Source: Narthecium ossifragum
Lineage: Eukaryota; Streptophyta; Magnoliopsida; Dioscoreales; Nartheciaceae
Direction: 5' to 3'
Assembly: GCA_963920575.1 (NCBI GenBank)
Contig: OY986964.1
Coordinates: 11,964,663 to 12,028,662 of the forward strand
Length of the DNA stretch: 64,000 nucleotides
The notes below the pieces were generated by a model, which was given only the letters and a program-made list of their open reading frames with translations, did not search any database and was not told the origin of the DNA. The translations under genes were made by a program, and so were the position numbers. Positions within the stretch are counted from its first letter, which is position 1; each line of letters starts with the position of its first letter. Positions 43,320 to 54,729 of this stretch are shown here, one piece after another.

Positions 43320-44104
43320 GAGGGATTGAAATTTTGGGAGAATGATGAATAGGGGCTGAAAAAAAATTTGATGGGACATTAGGTCCCCATGTTATTACGG
43401 GACAAAAATACCCCCCTATATCCCAAACCCCACCCCGAGCCACCCCTATATCCCGCACCCCCCCAGCCCCCCCGCCCCCGGCAGGCCTGCGGGCCCGATC
43501 TCACCGTCGGACGCCGATCCCGAGCTCGCCATCCGACACCAATCGTCATCTTGCCGTCGTCGTCGCCATCGATCCAGCTCGTCGCCCAACCTGATCTCGC
43601 CGTCGCCGTCCGTCGTCGATCCCCGTGGGCACCTCCTTCCCCGGCTCCCCGTCGCTGATCCGGACGGATCTCGACAGATCCCATCGCCGTCCGTCGCCCC
43701 GTCATCTTCCCGATATCGCGATCAATCATCTCCCTGAGCAGGCCGCCGTCCGATCCATGATGTCCGATCATCTTCCCCACCCATCCCGCATGTCGAGGAG
43801 CGCGTCACCGTTCGATCGTGATCCGAGCTCGCCGTCCGATCCCCTGAAGATCCCGATCCCAAGCTCATCGTCCCGATCCCAAACACGCCGTCCCGATCCC
43901 GACCTCTCCGATCCCGAGATTGCCGTCGCCGTCTTTTGCCGGTCCTCGCGATGCCGTCGCGATCATCGCGACATCTTTTGGGGACGACGACCCAGCAAAC
44001 GAGTGAGAGGACAGAGAAAAGGGGAAAAAAATTGTAATCCATTTTCATGTTTTTTCAATATGTGTGGGGAAAAACACTTCCCAATATTTGTAATTATTTT
44101 CAAT
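43320..44104. other. C-rich/CpG-rich stretch, no gene recognised
   Basis: From 43,429 to about 44,010 the DNA is rich in CCGATCCCGA and GTCGCCGTC words; open frames on both strands are Pro/Arg/Ser low complexity with no domain. The word order around 43,371-43,412 (GACATTAGG... TTATTACGGGACAAAAATAC) resembles the reverse complement of 44,650-44,705, so the stretch may be the interior of a TIR element, but this is weak. Confidence 0.3.
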
Positions 44105-44530
44105 TTAATGAAAAGTAACCAGTAAAATTGAGGAAATAAAGGAAAAAAATAGGAATTGGAAAGTAAAGAATTACTTTCTACGATTTCATCGTCGAGAACT
44201 CAACTTACTTTCCATTTGCTTCATGAAAAGTAACTAGTAAATAATCAGAAAGTAACCAGTAAAATTGAGGAAATAAACGGAAAAAATAGGATTGTAATTT
44301 GGAAAGTAACTTGAGTTACTTTCCACGATTTTATCATCAAGAACGCAAGTTACTTTCCATCTGCTTTATGGAAAGTAACTAGTAAAAAATCGAAAAGTAA
44401 CTAGTAAAATTTAGGAAATAAAAGGAAAAAATAGAAAAGTAATTTGGAAAATAAGTTCACGATTTCATTATCGAGAACTCAAGGTACTTTTCATCTGCTT
44501 TATGAAAAGTAACTTGTAATAATTGTGAAT
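44105..44530 (+). repeat. AT-rich tandem repeat, ~140-bp unit, about three copies
   Basis: AGTAAAATTGAGGAAATAAA occurs at 44,121 and 44,258 and a variant at 44,403 (spacings 137 and 145). Units also share GAACTCAACTTACTTTCC/GAACGCAAGTTACTTTCC and GAAAAGTAACTAGTAA. The 3' side decays into shorter fragments. Confidence 0.8.
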
Positions 44531-44997
44531 AATAATCATGAAAAGTAATCGTGGAAAGTAACTTACTTTTCACTAAGAATACAAACAGTCACTGGAATAC
44601 GAACAGTCGCTGGGAATATGAACAATCAATATAAAAAGAAGATATATTGGGAATCTTGGAAGGGCATTTTAGTAATAAAAAAAATATTAGGCCCTTAATG
44701 CCTTAAGAAAAAGGTATCCAGTATTTTGGGTAAATATTTTCTTCTCATAACCCTAAACGCCAATTAACTGTAAAATTTTCGGGGTAATGACATTTTGATA
44801 CCATGTAGTTTAGAGTAATGACAATCTACTACCATGTATTTTTGAAAATGTAGTTTAATACCCTACATTTTAGGTGAATGCGTGATTTACTACCCTGACC
44901 CCAGACGACGTTAGCCCCGTTCACGGTATTTACACGTGGCGGCGCGTGATGAGGAGAGAGAAAACTAGAGAGACGGTTCTCTCCCCTCTCTTATCTG
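44531..44997. other. Non-coding DNA with a transposon-end-like motif
   Basis: 44,785-44,900 has staggered ATTTTGATACCATGTAG, CTACTACCATGTATTT and TTTAATACCCTACATTTT words, like the arms at 9,682 and 20,637. It may be one end of a related TIR transposon; the partner arm was not found. No gene seen. Confidence 0.35.
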
Positions 44998-45390
44998 GGT
45001 TCTGTTTAGGTCCTACCATCTATCTATGTTCTACCATCCTCCCAACGGCTAAGATGAGTCTAATTTCATCCAAGGGTGTACATCATGCCACATCATTAGT
45101 AGCTTACACAAGCACATTTTAAGCCACGGCTGAGGCTGAGCCGACTAAAAAATCTCTAGATATCTCCTCCCTCTTTCTCACGTTGCCCCATCTCCCCCAT
45201 CTCCCCCATCTCCTCCCTCTCTCTCATGTTGCCCTGCATCTCACCGCCGCCCCATATCTCCTCCCCGTCGACGCCTCGCATCTCGCCGCCGCCCCAGATC
45301 TCCTCCTCGTCGTAGCCGCAACTCCTCATCGTCGTCGCCCCATCATCTCCTCTCCTTCACCACTGCATCTCCTCATCGTTGCCGCCCCAG

Positions 45391-46113
45391 ATAACTGGGT
45401 GTTTGAGTTGTAAGAAAGAACTGGTCCTGAAACATACATAGAATATGATGAGGTGAAAATGGTAAATTAGATTCACCAAACATAGAAGCATACAACACCA
45501 CATCCCCAGGATATCACAAATTGAATGAGAATTTTGAGACATGTAGCTGAAAGTACAAGGCTTTGAGCAGCTGTGAACGAGAAATTTAAATATTGTACTC
45601 TATGAACTAGAAAATAATAAATTGATTCGAATCTCAAACTTTCATTTTACATTGTCAAACTAGAGAAAAGTCAGCTGATTAGCTGATACATGCATTGCCA
45701 ACAAATAAGATACTGATGTAGAGTAATATAAAATTTACAGCACAAAAGAAGTCCATTACGTACAAATCATTTTTATATGAGACTATGATTATAAGTGAAA
45801 CTTTCATTGTCCTACGTGACAGGAGATTGTCCTAGGTGGAGCCTATGTGGCATAATGAGATTTAATGAGAGGGAGTTATTGGATGGGGTTGGTGATTAAC
45901 TGCCAAGGTGACATGGGTACCACTAGTATATCTATAAGCAGAAGAATTACATTGGCTGAAGATTGCCGGACAAATGAATATTCATAAGTACAAGGTCAAC
46001 TAGGAGCTAGCACGCGTGTACATGAAAGAATATGTGATCCGCAAAAGCCGAAGCTCAGTAAATTCCTCGCCAAATCTTCAATTTCAAGCCGCTTGTTAGT
46101 TTTGGATCCTGCT
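45391..46113. other. Interior of the TIR element, 3' flank of LLG fragment
   Basis: AT-rich DNA downstream of the LLG stop; may include its original 3' UTR. No other gene seen. Confidence 0.35.
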
Positions 46114-46487
46114 TCACGAAATCTGGAAGTGCAACATAAATCCAGTCACAAGGGCTACTAATAGAAGGGAAATGCTCCAATTTTTCTGGGCAGCACTCGA
46201 AGTAGTATTCCTTATATCTGCAGCTTCTGGAGACAGTGCAGGGCATGCAAGCCCATTTTTCCCTACCCTGCATTCGCTTGCAAACAGACCTGGTGGGTAC
46301 CTTCCATACAGGTTTATGTTGCTAAACATGGTTGATGTGCAGTCATTGGTGACATCATTTAGTTGTTCAGCATATGGGCATGCAAATTCCTTCAAAGCTC
46401 CACAACATGGTTTGGCAAGGTACTGGGGTCCCTTGCACTGGCTTATGATGATTGTGTAATTCAAGAATTCAAAGCTAACAGGGCAAC
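46114..46487 (-). pseudogene. LLG: LORELEI/LLG GPI-anchored protein gene fragment lacking exon 1
   Basis: LLG proteins are small, 8-cysteine, GPI-anchored chaperones or co-receptors of FERONIA-type receptor kinases at the plasma membrane. The exon reads CPVSFEFLNYTIIISQCKGP, then PCCGALKEFACPY, LNDVTNDCTSTMFSNINLYG, RYPPGLFASEC and GLACP: all eight cysteines are in place. The C-terminus (NWSISLLLVALVTGFMLHFQ) is the hydrophobic GPI-attachment signal. The exon begins after a good acceptor (TTTGCAG/GT) and is intact to the stop. The first exon, which should encode the signal peptide, is not found between here and the right TIR. Captured inside a TIR element, it is probably not a functional gene. 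Confidence 0.85.
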
Positions 46488-47368
46488 CTGCAAAGAGAAG
46501 GAAAATAGTTGCAGACTTGCACAAGCAGCATGTTTGCAGATAACAAATATGACTATCTCAACACCTATGTTTGCAAAAGCTCTTCTTTTCTGGTACATAT
46601 GTTCCAAATTATAGCCATGATAAGAACGAATAGCAATGATACAAATCTAGTTATGCAACTTGTCTGATCATGTCAACTCTGGTTCTGACAGAGCATAATC
46701 AAAACTTATCCCTTGACTCATATCTCTATGTAGAATGAATCAACACAAGGATCAAAGATATGAAACCAACTCCAAAACCACTGTGAGGTAGAAATCCATA
46801 TAAACGAGAGCTGAAAAAACCGGCTACGACGAGGAAGAGATCTGGGACAACGGCGAGATGTGGTGGAGGAGAGGAGATGATGGGGCGGCGACGATGAGGA
46901 GTTGCGGCTACGACGAGGAGGAGATCTGGGGCGGTGGCGAGATGCGGGGCGTCGACGGGGAGGAGATCTGGGGCGGCGGCGAGATGCGGGGCGTCGACGG
47001 AGAAGAGATCTGGGGCGGCGGTGAGATGGGGGGCAACGTGAGAGAGAGGGAGGAGATGGGGGGATGGGGCAACGTGAGGGAGAGGGAGGAGATATTTTTT
47101 TAGCCAGCTCAGCCTCAGCCGTGGCTTAAAATGGGCTTGTGTAACCTACTAATGATGTGGCATGATGTACACCCTTGAATGAAATTGGACTCATCTTGAC
47201 CATTGGGAGGATGGTAGAACATAGATAGATGGTAGGACCTAAACAGAACCTTACTCGTTCTCTCCCCCTCTTCTCGCCTCACGATTCCGATCCTGACCAA
47301 GCGCTGCCGCCCCGCGTCAATCATCACCCCGCCCACGAGTCCTCGCCAGAGCCGAGCTCAAATTTTGC

Positions 47369-47764
47369 TGTCGATTTAGATTACTCTGTATAAATCTAGG
47401 AAAGTAACGAAAACTTACTCGTTAGCCTAGGATCTTCTTCTCCTCTGTTTCACGTGTGATCCAAGTGATCTTGTTACTAGAACAAGATTTCCAATCCACA
47501 GCCCAAGTTTCTTCTCCTCTGTTTCACGTCTGTCCTTCTTTCTCTCCACTGGTTCTTCCTCACTCAATCAGAGTTCAATCACTGATCACACGACTGGAAG
47601 CCTCTTCTCACTGAAAAATGAACCCCTTCCAAAAATCTCCAAACGATTCTATTAGTTAGCAGTTTTAGTAACCGCTAGTAACCGTTTGATTAACTTAATA
47701 TGGATTAGGCTCTTTAATTGGGTCTAGCCATCATTGGCGACCATAACTTGTTTATAAATCAACA
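47369..47764 (-). repeat. 3' LTR of the copia element
   Basis: Begins TGTTGATTTATAAAC right after the PPT; the end at AATCGACA (47,369) is a guess from the CA rule. Contains a duplicated phrase GTGAAACAGAGGAGAAGAA (near 47,441 and 47,511). Confidence 0.5.
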
Positions 47765-48375
47765 TCTCCCACTCGCCGATGATGTGTTGGATTTATCCAG
47801 TAGTGTAGACAGAACTTAGATTTTTGTAGAATCCATTCATATAGGAAAAATGGGGTCGTGCGACCTGAAAGCACACAAATAATGGGAGCTCCAATATAGA
47901 AACCAGTTAAGGTCATAAAGGAGACATCAACCATAGAACATAAAAAAAATTAAAACATGTACTTTAGTACCCCAAACGTTTTTAGCTACACATAACCGAG
48001 TATGACTAGATCCCTCAGAAGTCCAATACTCGTTACTTTCTTATTACAAATATTCACAATCATGTCCTACTTTCTCAAGTGACATTATTGTCCGGCCGAA
48101 GAATATAAGTAACAGGTGTAAAACTAAATCTGTTCTTTCTTTTGCACTTATATCATTAGGATCAGAATTAATTCGCTTTCCCAGTAGTGCTCATTTAGAT
48201 CGAATCGACTCATGATCATAGATAACACTCTAAAGTAGCAAACATTAATCCTTTCACTTTGTGATATAGTCAAAAGTTACAAAGGGTAATATTTGAGATC
48301 TAAATTAAGATCTCCATGACTCACACAGTATAGAAGCAGGGAACCATTCCATACTTCCTGATAGGTCGGCAAGCA
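47765..48375 (-). other. Copia 3' non-coding region, second part, and PPT
   Basis: Continuation of the 3' region beyond the inserted LTR, ending with PPT GCGAGTGGGAGA. No domain seen. Confidence 0.5.
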
Positions 48376-51353
48376 TGTGAGGACCCGTTCCTCCAACATG
48401 GTCCGATCGCGGTAGGTCAAGGGTCTGGTTTTGTGGTTTGGCTTGGTTGACCTTGGTTTACGATCGGTTGATCGTATCGCTGCTTTTGGACCCCAAGGGC
48501 AATTTGGTAAATTGCGCCTTGACGGTCGGTTTCACACCCGCGTAGTGCACACACAGCCTTGATTGATGTACGTGATTGAGTAGATCGCAACTTGGAGCCT
48601 GATCGGATTCAATCCGATCAGTTGGCTCGTCTAAACCGGCTAAGCCACTTAAGTGGCTTAACTCTCTTCTCTCTCTCCTACTTATTTTCTCTCTCTTTCC
48701 CCTCTCTCTTTCTTTTCTTCTCTTTCTTCTTTCTTTCCCTCTCTCTTCCCTGGCTTCCCCGCGCCCGACCCCCTCTTCTCCTCCGCTCGCGACGACGCCG
48801 GCGTCTCCCCTCTTCTCCGGAGCTCCTCCGCCACCGTTGCCAGCCGTCGTCTCCTTCGAGCTCCCCCTCCTCAGATCCGGCCAGAGCTCCTCTTCCCCGA
48901 GCTCTCTCCCTCCTCCTTCCCTTTCTCTCTTCCGCGGCAACCTACCCTCTCTCCAGCGGTGACCCCTCTCCCTTCCCCGGCGGCCTGGAGGCGGCGGTGA
49001 GGTCCCCTCCTCCTCCTCCTTCCTCCCCTCTCTCTCCGGCGGCAGCCAGCTGGAGACGGAAAAGGCGACAGTGGACGGCGGGATCACGGCGGATTAGCGA
49101 AGATGAAGCTTAGATTAGCGTGTGAAGGTAGGGTTTCTACCTTGATCTCTAAGATATGCTAGATCTAGGGTTTGATTGTTGTATTAATTGATTTCTATGT
49201 GTTAATTAGTCCCTCTAAGCATGCTTAACATGTAATCTAGCTTCCATGTGATTTGATTTGGGTTTTATCCGGATTTTTGGAAGTTTTTCCCGGATTTTAT
49301 CGAGGTTCTGTTTTTCTGCGGGCTGAGCTGTTCTAGCTCAGATCTGGGCTCGTATGTGCATGATCTCGTTTGATCATCAAGAGGAAAGTTGTAGATCATC
49401 GAATCTACTTTCATTTGCCGCTGATTTCGTAATTTTCAGAGTTTTCTACGATTTATGGTGATTATTCTTCGGATCAGCGACAAGACCGCAAATTAGTGAA
49501 TTGATTAGTGAATTCCGGGAATATTAGCCATTAGATTAGTCCGATTCTTGGGCTGCATGTTTCTAGTATGCTAATATACATTTGCCCAAGTTTTTTTTCC
49601 AATTCGACGTTGTTTGGACGTCGAATTGATAAGATTTCATCGCCTCTAACTAGGGTTAAATGTAGAAATCCGGAATTTAGCTTCTTAATGGATTTTCGAT
49701 GTTTTACCGTGTTTAATCCTTCGAGATACATGCTTCATTCACCTAATGCCCTAATTGATGTTCTTAATAACATCTAGGATGGACAAGCTAGATTTGATAG
49801 GTTTGGGTGTTTGAACCCTCGATGTTGGTTTGTCGATTTAACTAGTTAACTATTCATGCTTAGTTAGCTTTTAATTAAATAATCATACCATGTTATATAT
49901 ATATAGATTGCATGCTTTATATTTGCTTAACCCCGTGTGGGGCTTGTGGTTGAACTAAGGGAGTCATGCCCCTTGGGATGGTTAGATAATTGAGCGGGCC
50001 GCTGGTGTGCCACTTGTATTAATTTATAATTGTGGCGTGTTGTGTGATTGCGTGGCCGGGGTTGTATCCCCGTTGTAGAAATTGTGGTTGACGGCTATGG
50101 ACGTCGTTGTAATGCCAAAATTTCGATTGAATGTGTAGTTGTTTGTTAACGGTCCGTGGGCGCCGTTACAATATTGTATTATTGTAGTTTAGACCCATGC
50201 TATGATTACCCTCCGGCAAGCTTGATGCTTCGCCTAGCCCGTGTATGTTGTCTTGGCATATTGTTGCATGCTACTTTTCCTGTATTCCTGTGCATGAGCA
50301 TTGCATGCATGTGATTGCATTAGAAGCATCAGGCTAGGTGGTAGACGATGGTTTCGATCGTCGATCCGGGGTTCTCGGGTAGCCCGGATCTAATCCTAGG
50401 ACCGGGGTTTGGGGTAGTCGAGGATTAGGACGTGATTGTCATCAGTGATCATGTTTGATATCATTCGAGAATTATTAGGTAGTTGGACTGAAATATTATA
50501 TTGTTTAAGGTTTAGAGGTCGTGTCGGTTCTCCAAGGCCAAGTGCTAAGGATGGTTGTCGATGTCTCTGACATGTGTCCCCATGCAATGGTTTCCTGCTG
50601 GGTAAGGGTATTCCTACTGGCTCTGATTCTTGTTTCCTCCCAGCGTGTTTGGTTGATGTTCCCAGAGTGGTCGGTTGAGAAGAGTAGGATCCCTTGGGGA
50701 ATCGATAGGGGTTATGGGACCCCGTGGCATCCTTTAGACTTAGGCGGAGAAACGACGCTGTTGTTGTTTTCCTCCCTTCAGTGTGACGTAGAATAGCGTA
50801 GAACCCTACTGAGCTTTGTTGCTCACTCCTACCTGGGCTGCATTGGCGATGCAGGTCGATGCAGTCCTTTCCTTTCAGGTGATCTTCTAGGCGTTGGCGC
50901 GCTATTCTCGAGGTGATCGCGGACTTGGAGTTTTGAGGAGCACTTGACGATCCTGGAGTTTTCCCCTTTGTTAATAGTTGTATATTTGCAGTTATATTAA
51001 ATGTATAATTTCCCTCTTCGAGGATTTGATGGTCTGTATTAAATTTTGTAATGAGGGTTGATGAAAGCATTGTATCAGAACCTGTACTAGATAGTAAGAT
51101 TTGTGATTGCAGATTCATATTATTGTTGAATTTTAGAATTGTTAGATTTATCGTTTTAATTTATTGTGGAGATTATAACTGTACAGGGTTCAAATTGAGA
51201 AACAAAGGGGATTCTGTCGAAATTTTTATGAATTTGAGGATTAAATTGTTTAAATTTATAGCAGTTATATACTTGTGCTCTAATTGATGATGTAAATAGG
51301 TTTAGATGGCTCACGCCTCGATCTGGATAGGTTTTCTGGGTCGGGGTGTGACA
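48376..51353 (+). mobile_element. Solo LTR (TGTGAGG superfamily) inserted in the copia element
   Basis: TGTGAGGACCCGTTCC...GGGTCGGGGTGTGACA, 2,978 bp, with perfect TSD AAGCA (48,371-48,375; 51,354-51,358). It has the 5' block (GGGCAATTTGGTAAATTGC), a CT-rich leader (48,660-48,960), hairpin GAAGGTAGGGTTTCTACCTT at 49,125-49,142, the block GGTTTCGATCGTCGATCCGG near 50,350, and a modified acceptor-like region (TTGGCGATGCAGGTCGATGC at 50,843). It lacks the large palindromic arrays of its sisters and is the most divergent copy. Confidence 0.9.
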
Positions 51354-51358
51354 AAGCA

Positions 51359-51919
51359 CATGTAGTATGAAATGCATGTTACGGTGGAGCTTCTCTTTTC
51401 TTTTACTAAGATAAAGAGTGTATGTCATTGCTCTTCTTAAGTAAAAACACCATACAAGTCTTAGTCTTGTCGCCAAACTAACTCAGGCACCAAACTTGAA
51501 ATTTCTATCTGTTCACTGTCTACAGCGCCAGATTAAAATTTCACACTTGGCATCAATTGATAAACTCATGAATAGTGTGATATTATCCATGTTGATTCTA
51601 TTAGAATCTCATCTTGGTTTTAACCAAGGCGATTTAAATTTAAACTAAACTTGCTCCCACGGCGCCTAAAGTCGCTTTCAAAGCTATTAGTTCAAATCGT
51701 CTCATCTCTGCTCACTCTCTAAGCGCCAGAGGTTATCGCTCGTGTGAGTGAACCAATTTTTGTCTATTGACATACAACATTAAACTGTACTAGCTGTCAA
51801 TTACAGTAAAACATCAAAATAATTTGAATGAATTTTACCAACACAAGGCAAAAAACAAATTTCATTTAAATTAACTGTAAGGTAATACAAGTGAACCATT
51901 GGACCACACCTGATAATAT
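51359..51919 (-). other. Copia 3' non-coding region, first part
   Basis: Between the RNase H stop and the inserted LTR. It contains two echoes (TCTGGCGCT-like phrases near 51,525 and 51,727). No ORF with known domains. Confidence 0.5.
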
Positions 51920-52267
51920 TCACATTCTACACAAGTCTAGAGATTTTACATGTCCAACAAATGAATCTCTAGCTATTGGCTTGGTGAAAGGATCAGCAAC
52001 CATAACTTTTGCAGAAATGTGTTTCAGGATCACCTCCTTTTGTGTAATCATGTCTCTAACATAATGATATCTAATTTGAATATGTTTGGTTTTTCCATGA
52101 TACTTAGGATCCTTAGCATAAGCCAACGCAGCCATGCTGTCAGAGAAAATTGTCACTGGTTCTGATGCTGATTTGACAATTTTCAAATGTTGTAAGAACC
52201 TTCTTAACCAAACCGCTTCTTGTATAGCAGAGGAACATGCTATGTATTCTACCTCCATGGTAGACAA
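51920..52267 (-). pseudogene. Copia RNase H
   Basis: STMEVEYIACSSAIQEAVWL, then TIFSDSMAALAYAKDPKYHG, KTKHIQIRYHYVRD and ISAKVMVADPFTKPI: the standard copia RNase H with its YxA, D and TK(H)I-RYH...D-TKP motifs. It is cut off from the preceding RT part by an in-frame TAG near 52,294-52,296, directly after GCAIS. The C-terminus LDLCRM is a usual copia end. Confidence 0.9.
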
Positions 52268-52294
52268 GGCAATACAGGATTGTTTCTTACTACT

Positions 52295-52813
52295 CTAAGA
52301 TATAGCACAACCATACAACAAGAATGCATACCCTGAAGTTGATTTGCGCTCATCTATGTCACCACCCCAATCGGCGTCAGTATAACCAACTAAGCGCAAA
52401 TCCTTTCCTTGATAGCACAGCACAAAATCTGATGTTCCTTTTAGATACCGCAAAATTCTCTTGACTGCCTTCCAATGTTTAATTCCTGGATTTGACAGAT
52501 ATCTGCTTACCAGCCCAACAGCGTAGCATATGTCGGGACGTGTGCACATCATTGCATACATCAAACTACCGACAACACTAGAATAAGGTACATTAGACAT
52601 TTTTTGTTTTTCTTCTGGAGTCTTAGGGCACATGTCTATACTTAAGCTCGAGTTTCTTTCAACTGATGTGTCCATCGGCTTGCAGTTGTGCATGTGAAAA
52701 CGCTCTAACATCTTTTTGATGTAAGTCTCTTGAGATAAACCCAAGAGCCTTCTAGCGCGATCCCTTAGAATTTTCACACCCAACACAAAACTAGCGTCAC
52801 CCATGTCTTTCAT
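52295..52813 (-). pseudogene. Copia RT C-terminal part and RNase H start
   Basis: KDMGDASFVLGVKILRDR, LLGLSQETYIKKMLERFHMH, PYSSVVGSLMYAMMCTRPD and GYTDADWGGDIDERKSTSGY are continuous copia motifs. It is separated from the upstream RT by an in-frame TGA near 52,830-52,832 in place of a tryptophan-type position of the conserved segment. Confidence 0.9.
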
Positions 52814-52831
52814 CTCGAAATTTGATGATAA

Positions 52832-54265
52832 TCACTTCTTAGTGTTTTCAATCAATTCCTTATCATTTCTAGCCAATAAAATGTCATCAACATATAAGGA
52901 CAGAATGACGAAACCATGCTTTGAACGTTTCACATATACACAATGGTCCTCTTCCATCATTGCAAACTTATCCATTAGAATAGCTTGATGAAATTTGTGG
53001 TTCCATTGTCTAGATGCTTGTTTGAGACCATATATGGATCTTTTAAGCTTGCAAACTTTGCGCTCATTACCTTTAGATTCAAAACCTATAGGTTGATCCA
53101 TATATATCTCTTCATCTAGTTCCCCATTGAGAAATGCAGTTTTAACGTCCATTTGGTAAAGGTCCAAGTCCATTTGAGTGACAATGGCTAAGATGAGGCG
53201 AATTGAAGCAAACCTTACTACTGGTGAAAAAGTTTCTTCATAATCAATTCCCTCCTTTTGGGTATAGCCTTTGGCCACTAGTCGGGCCTTGTATTTATCA
53301 ATAGTCTCATCCGCCTTGCGTTTAATCTTAAGAACCCATTTGTTCCCAATTGATTTACGTCCTGGCGGTAAGTCTACTAATTCCCAAACTTGATTGGTTT
53401 TCATAGACTCCATTTCCTCCTCCATAGCTTTAATCCATTCCCCAGTTTTAGGACTCGAAAGAGCTGCTTGAATAGTCTTAGGTTCCTCTTCATCCCGTGG
53501 AGCAACCATAAAAGCTTCCCCCTCAATCTCAAATCGACGACGAGGAATCTTTTCACGGATACTCCTACGAGGTTGAGATTGATCATGATCATGCTCCATA
53601 GGAGTGATATCATTGCTCCCACTAACCGCTACTTGTTCAGGAATTTCTTCCTCAACTATTCGGTTCGGTGCTTTATCAGTTAGATCATTTACCTCATAAA
53701 GATGAAAATCCTCAATAACCTCTCCTCGTTTAGGGAATTCCTTTTCTAAGAAAATAACATCTCGTGACTCAATTTCTGTAACTCTCCCATCATTTTTTTC
53801 ACCCAGAAACACAAATCCTTTGGAATTATCCGAGTATCTTATAAAGATACATTTCTTCCCCCTAGGACCAAGTTTTCCATATTGGTGAGAAATTATGTGT
53901 ACATAAGCTGCACAAGCCCAAGGATGCAAATTACCTAAATTAGGCTTTTCGTCATTCCATAATTCATATGGGATGGAGGATACAGTTTTAGAGGGCACAC
54001 GATTAAGTATATAGGCAGCAGTTAATAATGCATCTCCCCAAAAGGAAATAGGCAAATTAGCTTGTGCCATCATTGACCTAACCATGTCTAATAGGGTTCT
54101 ATTCCTTCTTTCTGCTACTCTATTTTGTTGTGGAGTATAAGGAATAGTTAGCTGTCTAGCTATGCCATTTTCATCACAAAAACATTTAAATTGATCAAAT
54201 AGATATTCACGACCTCGATCGGTCCTAAGAGATTTGATATTTGTGTTTAACTGATTCTCAACCAA
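52832..54265 (-). pseudogene. Copia integrase C-terminal half and reverse transcriptase core
   Basis: Integrase: [20 protein letters not shown] and [20 protein letters not shown] hold the second catalytic Asp and the Glu; [19 protein letters not shown] follows. [68 protein letters not shown] and [12 protein letters not shown], with the YVDD active site intact (about 52,890). The start of this frame lacks the first part of integrase, which lies in another frame at 54,729-54,289. Confidence 0.93.
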
Positions 54266-54288
54266 CCTAGTATAACGTATGAAGCAAT

Positions 54289-54729
54289 CTAATGCTTCAG
54301 ATTAGAGATCAAATAAACATGTCCAAATCTTGTGAAATCATCTATAAATGTGATGAAATAGAAAGCTCTATGCCTAGCCCTCACATTCATTGGGCCACAA
54401 ATGTCAGAATGAATTAATTGCAATGGTGTTGTGGCTCTTTTGGCTTTACCAAATGATAATCTTGTTGATTTTTCAGCAAGACAATGCTCACAAGTTGGTA
54501 AATCGACTTTAGCTAGTGAGCCTAATAGGCCTTCTCTAGCCAACCTATTAAGTCGATTCTGCCCAATATGTCCTAATCTAGCATGCCATAGAAGATCATC
54601 TACAACAATACTAGAATTACCAACAACACAAACGGTAGCATTGTCTATTACATCAACAGGTACGGTGTCCATCACCATAAAACCATCTAATATAAAACCA
54701 CAACCATAATAAACATTGTCTAGAAACAC
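54289..54729 (-). pseudogene. Copia integrase N-terminal half
   Basis: LLWHARLGHIGQNRLNRLAR with H and H, then CEHCLAEK give the HHCC zinc site; HSDICGPM carries the first catalytic Asp and FITFIDDFTRFGHVYL follows. A frame change near 54,300 separates it from the rest of integrase. Confidence 0.9.

Larger units (their letters stand above)
44998..47250. mobile_element. TIR transposon (~390-bp TIRs) carrying a LORELEI-like gene fragment
   Basis: Left arm 44,998-45,390 and right arm 46,865-47,250 are long, near-identical inverted repeats beginning GGTTCTGTTTAGGTCCTACC and continuing into CT-rich sequence (GTTGCCCCATCTCCCCC on the left). The right arm has an extra GC-rich module repeated about 45 bp apart. 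The outermost GG(G)TTCTGTTT is like PIF/Harbinger ends and TTA follows the right end, but TTA on the left is three bases away, so the superfamily is unclear; a 9-bp Mutator TSD was not found. No transposase. The cargo is the minus-strand LLG fragment. Confidence 0.75.

Noticed and set aside
43389..44125. Pro/Arg/Ser-rich ORFs on both strands as genes
   Set aside because: Low complexity from repeated CCGATCCCGA words, no domain, no splice logic.
44989..47259. 9-bp Mutator-type TSD around the LLG-carrying element
   Set aside because: Bases beyond the two arms (CTCTTATCT.. and TTACTCGTT..) do not match; only a loose TTA similarity exists.
48458..49087. 209-residue minus-strand Arg/Glu/Gly-rich ORF
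   Set aside because: It is the complement of the CT-rich LTR leader; similar purine-rich frames occur in other LTR leaders (10,187-10,441; 17,643-18,020; 41,166-41,579).
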